NCBI GenBank assembly: GCA_000697055.1
Contig: JNDT01002339.1
Span: 26,344 to 90,343, forward strand
Length of the DNA: 64,000 nt
Direction: 5' to 3'
Origin: Saksenaea vasiformis B4078
Lineage: Eukaryota > Mucoromycota > Mucoromycetes > Mucorales > Saksenaeaceae
Shown: in pieces, positions 23,813-35,840 of the stretch
How positions within the stretch are numbered: the stretch's first letter is position 1
Layout of the letters: the number at the start of each line of letters is the position of its first letter
Made by a program: the position numbers and the translations under genes
The notes under the pieces: generated by a model
What the model was told of the DNA's origin: nothing
The model's input: the letters and a program-made list of their open reading frames with translations, nothing else
The model's database searches: none

Positions 23813-26233
23813 TTAGTCAAAAGTTTGATGCTCCACTGGCATCTCAGAAACAGGTCCTTCCAGTAGTGCCCAATTTTCTGCACGCTGACGTGAAAATTTG
23901 ATCATATCCCGGACATAATCTCGGTAAAGAGAGGAGATAAACGCTTGTTGTTTGTGGAGATAGGTCAGTTCGGTCCACATGCAGTACCGGACGAATACTT
24001 GGCGCGATTGTTGATCGCGTAGTGCTTCTTCGTCCTATCAACCTGATAAGTTTCCTTGTTTGTTTGTTTTCATTGACTGTACATTATGCACTGCTTCCTC
24101 CAATCGAGCAACTTCAACATCAAATCCAGGTACGCCCTTATGTTGATTCATCTTGGTCCGGTTAGCAGCTATCCTCTTTGATAAGACCTCTGCTTGGTTG
24201 GTCGCCATCTTCTCTTTGCGTTCATCCAGTTCCTGCGATTATATAGCGTATCAGACCATCAACTCTATACAGTTTGACATGCTTACTCTGAAAGACACCA
24301 GTAAGTCGCGGAATCGTTTTAAGTTTTCCAGTACACCATCCGCATTTGTATGAACCTGTAAACAAAAATCGTCTGAGACTTTCCTTTCTTTTTTTGGACT
24401 GAATGCATGCATGGAATATACCTGATTCTCTAGAATGCTGCTCTCATGTTGCATACGCTTTGCCACACTTTCGTATCCCTTCACTACCTGCTGACAGCCA
24501 CGGCAATCCGACGCATGATACCGGTGCTCCGCTTCAGAAAGTGAGCTATCCCAGGGGTCCAGTTAAATAAAGGTCTGGGGATTTAGTCTGTCACTTGCTT
24601 ACTTCAGTGCAGTACCATAACGAGTGAAATCCATTGCCTGACCATGCGACCTGCGAATCATTCGTTCCATAATAGAGCATAAATTGCTATAGTGCTCCAC
24701 CATTGCATTCACACGATTCCGGTTCTTTTGCAGCTGTTCATCCAGACTTTTTGGCATCGCAACCAGCATTTCTTCAGCAGACATTTTTTTGCGTTTATAC
24801 TCTTCCTCCAGCGGCGGTGGATTTTGTTTTCGCCATGAAGCCAGTTCCTTAAGGAACAAAGAGCATATCAGTCGAGGAAGGAAATACAGTCGGTTACTAC
24901 TTACTGATGGCTCTGTGAGGAATTTAACAACTACTTCATCCCGATGCAAAGTTGGATGTCGGACCACAGCATTAATAAACCTTGAAAGCCCCTTACGCCG
25001 TTTCTCCAGGAAAGCAGCATCCCCTGAGAACACATGCATTAAACAAAACATTCATACTGCTGCTCCACACATACTTCCACCGATTTTCTTTGGCGGCAAG
25101 TTCGGTAATGTTCGGAAAGGATAACGTCGTAAAAGAACCTCCATGAGCCACCAAAAGTCGCTGTAACGTCGAAGTACAATCGAGGATCGTTTCTGACTCT
25201 CCACGATATAGTTTACATGCTTGAAAATGAACCCTGCCCGCTCAGGTGCAATGGTCACCTTAATCTCCTCCAGATTCTGAAACCAATTTCGGGAATCCAC
25301 TTTAGGCTTTGTGGTGGCGTCTTTCGGTTTGGACATGCCTGGATAACTGCTGTTGCCATTATTACCGTTCGTCATCGGCTTTGGTGCAATATCGAGGGGA
25401 GATGTGATCACGGGTGTTGCTGATTTATCGCATTCACGCTTTCCGATTTGGCTATCAGCCAATACAAGTTCTGGAAGAGCTTTTTTTTTTAACGAAAGGT
25501 TTTAGCCGTAAGGTTCTCATGCCGATCCATCCAATTTGCTTACAATATTTGTGCTTTTGCAAGCTGCGTAACGACACCTCTATAGATCACATATAAAATT
25601 CAGTCAACTGTTTTTTGACGGCTTTTCATGTATTTTACCCATTTTGTTCTGAGCACATGCTACAAGCGCCAATGTTGCGTTGAATTCTGGACGTGTTACG
25701 TAAGATGCGCCGTTGGGAACGACAATTGCCAATATCTAAAATAGGAATACATCAGTCGGCTCAGCCTGCATTGTTACCAAAACCTTTTTTCTTACCTTTT
25801 CAATTTCTTGTGGGGAAAGATCGCCTTTCTCCAAGAGTTTATGCAGTGACGCCAAAGATACTCGACCGGCATGCTGCACCTGTGAAAACAAGGTACAGTA
25901 GATCTCGGGCAACCGCATACCCACTGCATACCAATGAGTCACCTGTAACCAGCAACCATTGGCTTTTTGTTACTTACTCAGAGCATTGGCTGGCGTCATG
26001 TACTCAGCAGTGTCTTGCGGCGTTGTCGTTGGACTGGAATGAAAGCTCTGCGTCGTGAATGAGCGTGACATGTCTGCCATGGATTCCAGTCGTCCCATAC
26101 TGCTCCAGGGGTCATTGTCTTCATAATGTGAGAACGAGCTTGTGAGAGAACGACTCCCACCCCCTAGAATGGATGGCGAATTGGTAATGTCAAAGATAGA
26201 ACTCGACAAAGGATCTTCTTCTTGATGCAACAT
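23813..26233 (-). CDS. MVP1: Sorting nexin Mvp1/SNX8-like (PX-BAR)
   Basis: Mvp1 is an endosomal sorting nexin that binds PI3P and helps retrieve cargo from endosomes to the Golgi and vacuole pathway. The gene starts at ATG 26233 and ends at TAA 23813-23815 through about nine exons. The N-terminus is Ser/Thr-rich and acidic. An exon near 25.8-25.9 kb encodes an EH-like helical part (MRLPEIYCTLFSQVQHAGRV). The PX domain is at about 25.0-25.3 kb, with FKHVNYIVES, the phosphoinositide-binding LRRYSDFWWL and LPNLPPKK. The remaining exons (23.8-25.0 kb) give the helical BAR-like dimerisation region, ending VEHQTFD. The first intron joins CTGA|GTAAGT to TATGCAG|TG near 25938-25978. Domain order and length match the SNX8/Mvp1 family. 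Confidence 0.88.
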
Positions 26234-27839
26234 GACTGATCAAAACTGAACCACTCGGTGTAAAAGGAAGAAAAGATAATAATAAAAAAACAGTACAAAT
26301 TATAAGAACTGGATTATAAAAAGGTTCAAGGAAGAAAAAGAGAAAGATAGAATCAAGCCATGCAGCGAGGAGTTGTATAAATGTCGTCGGAGATAATTTT
26401 CCAGGATAAGAAAAGAGACTCTCTACTCAGAAAACGGAAGGATGGTGAAATCCATTCCCGTCTTTTTGCCCGTTCCACCGTATTTAGCCTCGTGTTTACA
26501 CAATCCGGAAATTTCATAATAGAATCAGCTATTAGGAATGAATGAAAGTTAATGTAACAGATCGACAACACATCCTAAACCTATTTTCCATGATCCTTCT
26601 TCACAACGGACCTTTTTACTTTTATTTTTATCATTATTATCTCAAGGTATTAACGGAGAAGATTTCTTCCTATACAGCATACTTCATGTGACATAGCTGT
26701 ACATACCAGAATGAACAAGTTTCTCTGTGGAACCAAGGTTTTTTACTAGCCAGTTAGAGAAAAGAAAACATACACCTTTGTTATGATCGAACAGCGTTGT
26801 TTTCGTTGTCACACGCCATACCATCGGAAATAACTTCTTTAAGGTTGTAGTGTAACAGCTGCCACTTGCCTGTTTAGCTGCACTGCCGGGGATTTGACCT
26901 TGGTAAAAATGAAAATGGGTTGCGTCAATGCCAAATAGAATTGACAGCATCAACAGAAACAAACGGTCTATCCGTTATCGTTGGTAAAAGCTGTGACTAC
27001 AGTTCCACTTAATCAGTGGCCCTTTTGTAAATATACAGAATGTTACTTCTTTTTTACAACGATAAAGTACATACTTGATTTGTTAGCTTAGCCTCTACTG
27101 CTTCTTTGTTTTTCTTTTTTCATTTAACAACAACTCTGGTGATGAAGTTGGACCTGCTAGTGTGCTTTTTTCATGCGATCAAAGGATTGGAGGGGAATTC
27201 GTTTCCCGACTCAGCTCCGTCCATAACTTTTCATGCAGAATCGCTTTTTTTTTTAGTTGAGCGATGCTGGGCATGCAGCTCTGATTCATTGAACAAGATC
27301 ATCGTTTGGGCTCTCAATGATGTTTAGAGGGTGAAATGACACTTTGTCAAATATCCCTTTGTTTCTAATGTTTTGAGCGCAAATGCAGCCATGGCGTCAG
27401 AAGAGAGAAGCAAAAAAAAAAAAAAAATAGAAGGGAAGGGGTAATGTTTAGAACGTGATAATCATCATTCTCTTTACACATAACTAAATTGTATCTTCAA
27501 CTAGGCTCAAGTGAGTGCTACAAACATTTCAAAATCAACTGATCAGGACAACAGTCATTTTGCGAGGCATTGACAAGAAGGTGATTTGTTCAGGAGATCC
27601 TTATTTCACATGGCCATTTGTCGAACAAGGTAGAATTGAGTCCTACCCTGAAGCTTGATGCATGGAAAATCTAAACTTGGGGTTATCCATTTACCATTTT
27701 CGATCCTTCGAAAAACAACAAGTAAACAGTAAACAGTACCCAGGTGATCGCACAGCCAAGCCACTATCTGAGTCTTTTTTGGGCCTCGAGGCGAAAGTTC
27801 ACTTAACGAAAAATAAGCAGCCATTTCGCGCGTCCTTGC
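26234..27839. other. Divergent region between MVP1 and CCA1, with one weak small ORF
   Basis: This should hold both promoters. The only candidate gene is a minus-strand frame at 26684-26950 (ATG 26950), about 88 residues with a hydrophobic start (MLSILFGIDATHFHF) and one early cysteine. It might be a small secreted protein with an intron from AAAG|GTGTATG near 26775, but support is weak. An A-run at about 27412-27427 and AT-rich DNA fill much of the rest. Confidence 0.35.
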
Positions 27840-30017
27840 ATGCTTGCATCAAGAAACCTCTTGGCAACATTAGTAGCACGGCCATTAGCAAAACAAGTCG
27901 TTGTATTTTACGCGCCCATTCCAATACGTTCTCAGTTTACAACCGTGTGTAACAAAAAAAGAGCAACCGACATGACGGAACCTCCGTCACCAAAGCGACT
28001 TCATATTGACGACAAGTCATACGGTTACGCAAAAACAGGCGCAGAAATGAAGGTTGTCCTGTCCAAAACAGAATCTAAAATCTGCGACCTGCTGCAAAGC
28101 GTCTCGGACTATATTGCCAATGAACGTCGTGATCTTCCACGCATTGAAGCACGCATCGCCGGAGGTTGGGTTCGCGACAAGGCAAGTCAGCAAAAAAAAA
28201 AAAAAAAGGTCCTGCAACGTGCATGCTAAATATAACGAACGTACGAACGCGGGTATAGTTACTCAGAAAGGAATGTCACGATTTGGATGTAGCTATAAAC
28301 GATATGATGGGTTACGAATTTGCACAGTACATCAACCGCTATCTCGAGGCAAATGGTCGCAGTCCGCGCTCTATCGCGAAAATTGACAGCAATCCAGCAA
28401 AGTCAAAACATCTGGAAACAGCAACAACGCGATTGTTTGGTCTTGAAATCGACTTTTGCAACTTGCGAACAGAAGTCTACAGCGAAGACAGCCGAATTCC
28501 TTCAGAAATCGTAGGTGTGTTATGGATGTATCAGCGAACAGTCAACTTAGATCCTGTAGACGTTTGGCACCCCGTCTGAAGATGCATATCGTCGCGATAT
28601 TACGATCAATAGCTTATTTTACAATGTACATACACACACCGTGGAAGATTTTACTCAGCAGGTACAACAGAAGATTCGCATGACATGGTTTAAACTTAAC
28701 TTTCGTTCTGCTGATACAGGGTATCTCCGATTTGAAGGAAGGCTGCATCCGGACTCCTCTGGCACCATTTGAAACCTTTCGCGATGATCCGCTGCGCGTG
28801 ATGCGATGTATTCGCTTCGCCAGTCGTTTCGGATTTGAAATGGTCCCGGAGCTTCGAGAGGCTGCCAGAAATGAAATCATCAGAGACGCCTTAAAACACA
28901 AGATTAGCAGAGAAAGAATAGGCACAGAACTGGAAAAAATGTTACGGGGTCCTTCTCCTTTGATGTCGATCCAGTTGATTCACGAATTGAACCTCTATCC
29001 TGTCGTCTTCATGCTCCCCGAGAACGCCAAAGGAACACCTGAACCATCCTCGATGGCTGTTCAGGCAGCCGGTATCATTGAATGGTAAAGATAAACTAGG
29101 ATTTCCTCCGTTTACTGATATATTTGTGCAGGTTCTCATCCAATCAACGTATCCATTCTTCTTCGCTGAAACCAGGAACACCGGATGAGCTGAGGACATT
29201 ATATCTTAGTGCCAGTCTTTTACCCTATCTGAACCTGGAAGCAGAGCTAAAGAAAAGAACCGCACCTGCTGTTCAGGTCGTACTACGTGACTCGATCAAG
29301 GTACAAGAATAAAAAAAAAGAGGGGGGAGGGGCTGGTTCATGCAAAGTAACTCATGGCTAACAGAGTACCAATGCCGATGTGAACACAATTTCAACACTT
29401 TTCCGCGGTATCTCCCTCATGAAAGAAGCCGCCGAAAAGAATATCCAACACGGCATCCGGCGGTCTGAGTTAGGTACGGAAACGTGATCAATGAGAAAAA
29501 GAGAATTCATGTTTTGGATAGGTATGATCATTCGTGATCTAGGAGGGTTATGGAAGAGCGCAACTGTGCTTGCGATGGTTCACGACCTACTCCATCTCAG
29601 GAAGGATGTCTCTTGGCACGAGCCGAAACAGTTACTAGGTAAATAGCACCCAAAAATGGCCATTCTTCTAAATCACACCATTGAACAGATGATGTGGCGT
29701 CAGACATTTGTGACAAGTATGACGCGTTGGCAAACAAAGCCATTGAATATGGAATTGACAGTTGTTACAAATGGAAATACATTGTCGATGTAAGTTTCGC
29801 ATGTGCATGGGTGGGAGTTAGTTACCAATGTTACACTATGCTTCTTTAGGGAAAGCGAGCAACCCAACTGCTCGGCATTAAACCTGGTCCGGTCGTTACA
29901 CAACTATTGAGACAAATTATGGTCTGGCAACTGGAAAATCCAAACGGAACAGAAACCGAATGTGAAGAAATGATCAAAAATTACTGGCGTGAAATCTCGC
30001 CACAACAACAACAGTAA
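27840..30017 (+). CDS. CCA1: tRNA CCA-adding enzyme (tRNA nucleotidyltransferase)
   Basis: This enzyme adds or repairs the 3' CCA of tRNAs in cytosol, nucleus and mitochondria. All class II motifs are visible: motif A GGWVRDK...HDLDVAI with the metal-binding DxD, motif B AYRRDITINSLFYN, motif D FETFRDDPLRVMRCIRFASRF, and motif E SRERIGTELEKML. The C-terminal tRNA-binding body continues to the TAA at 30015-30017 across about eight exons. The first ATG (27840) gives a basic, hydroxylated leader (MLASRNLLATLVARPL) typical of mitochondrial import. A second in-frame ATG at 27972 (MTEPPSPKR) would give a cytosolic or nuclear form, as in yeast CCA1. The intron after VRDK appears to begin with GC (GACAAG|GCAAGT) and end ATAG at 28260, restoring VRDK|LLRKECHDLDVAI in frame. 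Confidence 0.95.
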
Positions 30018-30138
30018 GATAGCATAGCATGTACTACCACTACTCTACTACAAATAGCAATAAAAGAAAACGCACCATTACAAGATCTCTCCTTTTTTTT
30101 TCTAATCAATGATAATTTACATTTGTGTTTACGCTTGT

Positions 30139-33100
30139 TTACTGCTGCTCTAGATATTTTAATCGCTCGGCCACTTGATGCTTGAAAATGGCTTTCTTTT
30201 GGGCCACCGTCTTCCGGATTTTACTTATTGCATTTGGGTGTAGGTCGGCGGCAAGATTGCGTGAACCATGGGTCACGTTGCTTCCCAAGGAAACGTCTAT
30301 GAGTGCTGGGCGGTTACTATCAATCACCTGCTGCATGATATTGTCGGTGATTGGGATACATAAACTATCGATTTTTGTTTTTTGATTCATCTTTGGTTTT
30401 GCATAGTAATTTTTGAGTTCGGACCGTAATTGGGGTGTGATCATCCGATTGTCCACGACACGACTAAAATCATTTAAGGTTGATTCCTCTGGAAACTTGC
30501 ACTTTCCTCTTATCTTACCTAGATATGCCTCGTTTATGTACACTTTGTGTCATCAGTCGTTGTTCAATTGTAGTATGCGTGATGAGTCGATATATATACA
30601 CTGGTCTTGTTTGTCCATATCTGTATACTCTGCCAATACTCTGCTCCTCATGACAAGGATTCCAATCCAGGTCGAACAATATTAACCGATTCGCGCCAAT
30701 AATGTTGACACCAACAGAGCCAGCCTACCAAAAACCACGTCAAGAAACACGCCTTTTGTTTTCATTCCGTTTGATCTTACCCTTGCTGATAGAAGCATGA
30801 TATCTACATCTGACTCTGTGTTAAACCGATCAATAGAAGGTTGACGGTCCTACAGCAGTAACTATTAACTTAATCTGTGCACGACCTTAGTTCACCTTAC
30901 CTGTTTCGGTGTGTTCCCGTCAATCCGCAAGACAACGTATTCGCGAGACAATAAATATTGTTGGATATAATCTATGTACTGTCCTATTAGTGCACACGGA
31001 AAAGAAGCTGTCGATGGATTTACCTAGGCAGGCAATGCTATGGGATACAACAATTAGTTTTTCTTTAATTTCTTTGCATTGTTTCGCAATATCAGTCATA
31101 ATCATCATCTTGTTGGATAACACAGGATCAACCATATCTACAAAAACAACGCCATAAACTCAACTACAGCATAAATAAAGAGGCATTTACCTGGTACTGC
31201 TTTAAAGATCGCTTCTGACCACTTTGACATGCGATCTTTCGCCCATGATTCGACTGCCGAAAACTCATTTTCGTCGATGATTTCGCTTTCGTTAGACGGG
31301 TCATTTTCCAAGATCTCCTCGTCCTTCTCAACATTTGAAGGTGCCTGCTCATCCGAACATTCGCCCTCTTCAATTCCGCCCGTGCGTTTTCGCTTCGCGT
31401 CCGTTCGGTTTTGCAACATCTAGGAATCCATTATCAGCGACGCATTTCTTTACAATCATTCTAACCTTTTGAAAGACAGTGGGGTGGTTACAGATGGCGC
31501 GGAGCAGGATCAAGCCAATAAGAGGTGATTGATCATAGTCATTGGACGCGAGATCCTTTAGAAATTGGTCATACACTTTGTACTGCAGCGCAGTCAGTCG
31601 ACATGAAATGTAATATTCGATCTTAGGAGGAAGTTGCTTCGTTAGAACCTTTGTATCACACCTAATCAAAGAAATGTATGAATGAAAAAGCAATTTCGTC
31701 ACACAAAGTACTCACCGATTCACGATATCGGCGGTTAGCAATTGTAACTGCAGAAGAAGACTCTTGGCGTGCAGTTTTTCGGACTGATTTGAATCTGCGT
31801 ACAAATTTTCGATGGGTTTTCGATATTCCGCTTGAAAGTGGTCTTTATGCCCAAGGAAACCCGGGCATACAAAGTCAATCATACAATAGTACTCCATCAG
31901 ATTGTTTTGCAAGGGATAACCGGTCAGACAAACACGTGCTGGCGTACGTATCCTATTGATGAGCATGGTGATCTGGGCGCTTTGGTTTTTGATTCGATGT
32001 CCTTCATCCGCGATAACAACTGTCGGGCCAGGATCTAGGAGGTAGCTTGACACATCCTCGTTGGCTCTCTTCGAGGTCAAGCAACAACGGAATTGCTCAT
32101 ACGACATTAACAAAACACCGCCGTCAATATACCAGTGCCGTAATATAGATGTCTTTTTTGACGAGATTGTGTTCCCGAAACTAGGATCTACTCGGAACTT
32201 TTAGCAAAGCCGTTGTTCCCATCGCACTTGCTATGCATTACCACAAAAATTATAGATATGTCCGACGAGTGGCTGTAATTCGCTAGGGATCCATCGATAA
32301 AGCTCGCTCGCCCAATTATCCAACGTAATTAGAGGTGTCAGAATGAGAATCTGATTTGACTAAAGAAAAAGAAAAAGAAGAAGAAGAAGAAGAAACGCAT
32401 GAGGCCTTTTCGCACTTTCTCCTTCCTTTCGCACAAACCCTCAAATGTCTCGGAATGATGGTATTCTCTGCTTTCACCTCTTGTAACAATGTTGTGATGA
32501 ACACAATTGCCTGCAAGGTCTTGCCTACAAAACTCGACCATGAGCTGCCATCCACGCATAATCATATAATGAACGTACCCAGTCCCATTGCATGTGCAAG
32601 AATACACCCGGAACCATTGCAGACAACTTGCCTCCACAAATGACAAATACCCTCTAACTACAATGAATGAGCCACGTGGCATAAACAAACAAAGTCGTTT
32701 ACCTGATGCGGCTTTAAAATATTCGAAAAATAGGGATCAATGTAAATCGGAGTGTCTGGCTGACCTCGATTAATGATCTTTCCCACTGTCCTTCGTGTAT
32801 TCGACGTGGATGCAGGGTCTTGCAAAGCTTGTTTCTTTGAATTGCCGGAAGGTTCATTCTCATGAGGTCGTTTCTTCCCACTCTCGGATGCTGTTGACGA
32901 ATCCCACTGTGGAAACGGAATAGAGCCTTTCTCTGACGTTGAGCTTAGCTGTTCCGGCCATGGATCGAATACGGTCGAAGCAGCAATCTCTTTGTCAAAA
33001 GGAATTGTTGTTTGTGTTTGGCTGTACTGCATGTTTGGTAGTCTTTGATTAAAGTTCGGATAGGTGGGGTCGAGGAAACAGAATTCTTGTGGATATGGCT

Positions 33101-33575
33101 CATTGTGGTTGTCCTCTTTAATGATGATAATTTTTTCTTCTCTCTTCTCGCTTGGTTCTATAGTCGCCGGCTTTTTTACAACGGCGGCAGGCTTTTTTGG
33201 CTGAGTAGTTGGCGATGCTACAAGGAAAATTACAATGGATCAGTTTTCCATTGCGATCCGATTTGGACCTATTTACGTGAATCAGGATCGAAAAGAGCCC
33301 TAATTCTGCTTAGCATCCTTTTACGCGTTGATTTTGCTTTGATGTTGTATATTTTCGAGAGATCCAAGCCAGTGAGAGACTGAAGTCTGCGTCCATTCAC
33401 CTCCCCTATAGTGTCCAAATATGAATAAAAACCCGCGATTACCGGTAGGGATGGCATGCCAACCTCTAAATCGTCGTCCAACTTCGACGGAAACGAGATC
33501 TGTGATCCATTGAACGACGTCGTCATTTGTCCAACTCCATGGCGATTTTTTCGGTTGTGATTGGGTAACGGACAT
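30139..33575 (-). CDS. SNF2 chromatin remodeler of ATRX/ARIP4 type with N-terminal SAM domain
   Basis: This is an ATP-dependent DNA translocase expected to remodel chromatin in the nucleus. The start is ATG 33575. Residues about 10-80 form a SAM fold (WSWTNDDVVQWITDL...RLQSLTGLDLSKIYNI...RMLSRIRALF), needing a short intron of about 37 bp near 33410-33450. The next intron joins GATTCAC|GTAAATAG to TTGTAG|CATCGCC near 33217, in frame with the ORF through 33032. After a disordered Ser/Lys linker come the helicase motifs: GCILAHAMGLGKTLQ (split by a phase-1 intron near 32520-32575), [27 protein letters not shown], and the C-terminal lobe [37 protein letters not shown] and the GCILAH preface match ARIP4/RAD54L2 better than RAD54. 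An acidic insertion lies between the lobes (31.2-31.4 kb). Stop at 30139; CCA1 converges 121 bases away. Confidence 0.87.
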
Positions 33576-33741
33576 GGCAGGAGAAGCAAATGCTTGAAGC
33601 GCTGATATGCGTGACCTCTTTTTGATGCACTAGAATATGGGGAAATCTCAGAAATGGCATACAAGTGATAGCAAGTTGGCATATGCAATTTATCGAAGGA
33701 ACCGCAAGATTTTATATAGTATGCTAGTTTTGAAACGGTAT

Positions 33742-35125
33742 TTACAATTCTATATCATGTCCAGCATGATTTGTTTCTATCTCTTCTAATACAGTCAACA
33801 ATTTACGCTTTTCCCTGCCGTTAAAATTCTCGATTTCAAGATCTGCGCTTGATGCAATTATCCGCTTAACTCGATCACCGTATTCTACCGGATCTTCGTG
33901 CGGACATGGTTCCGTTGGACGATTATAGTAGACATCCACGGGGGTCATCCAACGTGTCATGCGATAAAATGCGTAATAGAGAAAGCCCTAACAACACCAA
34001 TAAGCTATACACCCCCCAAAAAAACCTCCTCCCACTTATACCTTGCGAGTGTCCCAGTACGGATCTCCCCAGCGGCGATCATACCTAAAGGAAAATTGGG
34101 TCTAAGCTAATGTACTCTATCAATTTAACTTACTTGATGCCAACAGGGCAGACTTTGACGCCTAACTCAAAGGCCCCCTTTTGAAATCGGATGGCGTACT
34201 TGTTATTGACACAGGTTCCTTCAGGAAATAAAATCATCGGATTTGGCCAGCTTGTTGGATTCATCACATGTTTCTTTAATTTCTCTGCTAAAACTTTTCG
34301 CTCTTCCACGTTGGATCGATCAAATGTCATGGAGTTCAAAAAGTTGAGTCCATAGTTTTGCAAGAAGCCTGTTGTCGTTTTGCGTTAAGATCGTGAATGA
34401 CACTTCTTTCCTACTTACCTAATGCCCCTCCATGGCGCGCCATGACTACGGCATTGGGGAATTTATGTGCGCTGATAAGAATGTAATCAAGGTAAGATGT
34501 ATGGTTGGCCTAAGTTAAATAAGTTCGCATCCTTCCAATAGCACAAATAGGTGGTATACGTACAACAAACACATGAGGTTCCTCCAACTGTGGTTTTTCA
34601 CCGTGGTAGCGTACTTTGGTACCGAGAGAAAACAGAATACCCTTGCAATAGTACTTGACTAGGGATGACTTTTTTTTTTTGACAGAGCAATGAGCTACAA
34701 GCACATTTCAGATATGGAAGACTTACCACCATGCTGTTACTATTCACTGCGACAGCAACTGGCAGCGACACGAAGAATGCAACTGTGGCTGCACTCAGGG
34801 TGGCGAGTCGGATAGGAAGAAGGACACCGTACCGAATAAGGGCACCAGGGAGACTTTGCAGCTGATTAACTCGGTCATCTGCAGAAAAACATTTTGCATA
34901 ATATAGCTGTGTATGGCAATAAGTACCCTTTCTACTTCTTAGGGGGCTGCGTGGCTTACCAATTGATCTCGGGTATATCTAAAAAAGAAAAGTTTAACTT
35001 TAGCAAATAACAATGGTTTAAAACTGAACATACGCTCTATTCTCTTCTTTTCTCAGTAATTCTATCGCTTCCGCATTTATATCGACCAATTCAGACGCTA
35101 ATAACGTCGGTTCCTGAGGAGGCAT
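33742..35125 (-). CDS. Glycerol-3-phosphate/lysophospholipid acyltransferase (GPAT3/4-like)
   Basis: This enzyme transfers acyl chains from acyl-CoA in glycerolipid synthesis at the ER. From ATG 35125 (MPPQEPTLLASE) about seven exons run to a stop at 33742. A hydrophobic double segment (about 34750-34860: RLATLSAATVAFFVSLPVAVAV) provides membrane anchoring. The catalytic HX4D box is NHTSYLDY, recovered by joining FV|GTACGT near 34553 to TTAG|GCCAACC near 34510. The second box is FPEGTCVNNKY in the 34130-34363 exon, preceded by VMARHGGALG. The GTKVRYHGEKP strand before the HX4D exon is typical of the GPAT3/GPAT4/LPCAT branch. The C-terminus is soluble and charged. Exact substrate (glycerol-3-phosphate or lysophosphatidate) cannot be set from sequence alone. 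Confidence 0.88.
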
Positions 35126-35136
35126 AATATCAAAAT

Positions 35137-35840
35137 ATGAAGAAGAAGAAAAAAAAAACTGGAGGTTCCACCCCCGCCACACCAGTAGCGATTCGAGACC
35201 GAAGAAAAGAGCAGTCTTTCCAAAGATCGGCAGGATGCCAGGCAAAATCATTCACCCGCTCTATTACAGCAAAGCCGGCTAGACGTTTCTCCTATGGCAA
35301 CGAATCACAGAATTATCACCAGTAAAAGAGCTTACCTGTAGGCGCCTACCGGTTTTACATCCAATCCATGGAAACAGTTCCAAAAACATGATGCTTTCAC
35401 TGAAGAACGGTCCCTAGGATTTCCGGCAAAAGGGACCACAGCGCAGCTTCTACATGAAAGAAGGACGATTGCATAATCAAGTCTATAAAGGTACTCGACT
35501 AGCGCAAATCACGAAGAGCTCTGTTTGCATCAATGCAGACTGTTATCCATATAAAATAGCAGCAAATAGTGCAATTGACGTTGCAGGTCCCCCATTTATA
35601 AGTATCTTTTCCAAGAGAATAACGCGTCAAGCCACAGAGGTAAAAGGACCAGGGAATGGAAGACCAAAAGCTGTGTTCCTCATTTTAGCAGACTGGCCTG
35701 CACAAAGCCCAGGTTTAAATCCTATCGAGAACCTCCGGGCGAGCTGGAGCGCTGACTGGCAAAAGCGGAGACACCTGATGGATAAACCAGAGAAGTTGAG
35801 GGCCGCTCTATTTGGAGGAATGGCAGAATATCTGTGATCT
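35137..35840 (+). pseudogene. Tc1/mariner transposase remnant
   Basis: The plus frame at 35454-35837 ends with the hallmark of Tc1/mariner DDE transposases, DWPAQSPGLNPIEN, followed by a damaged tail (LRASWSADWQ). The catalytic core upstream is missing or scrambled: earlier frames (35137-35325 and around 35400) are short and interrupted, and no clear helix-turn-helix or second Asp motif remains. The element is therefore dead. It sits immediately upstream of the acyltransferase start, in the opposite orientation. I did not recognise the terminal inverted repeats. Confidence 0.72.
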
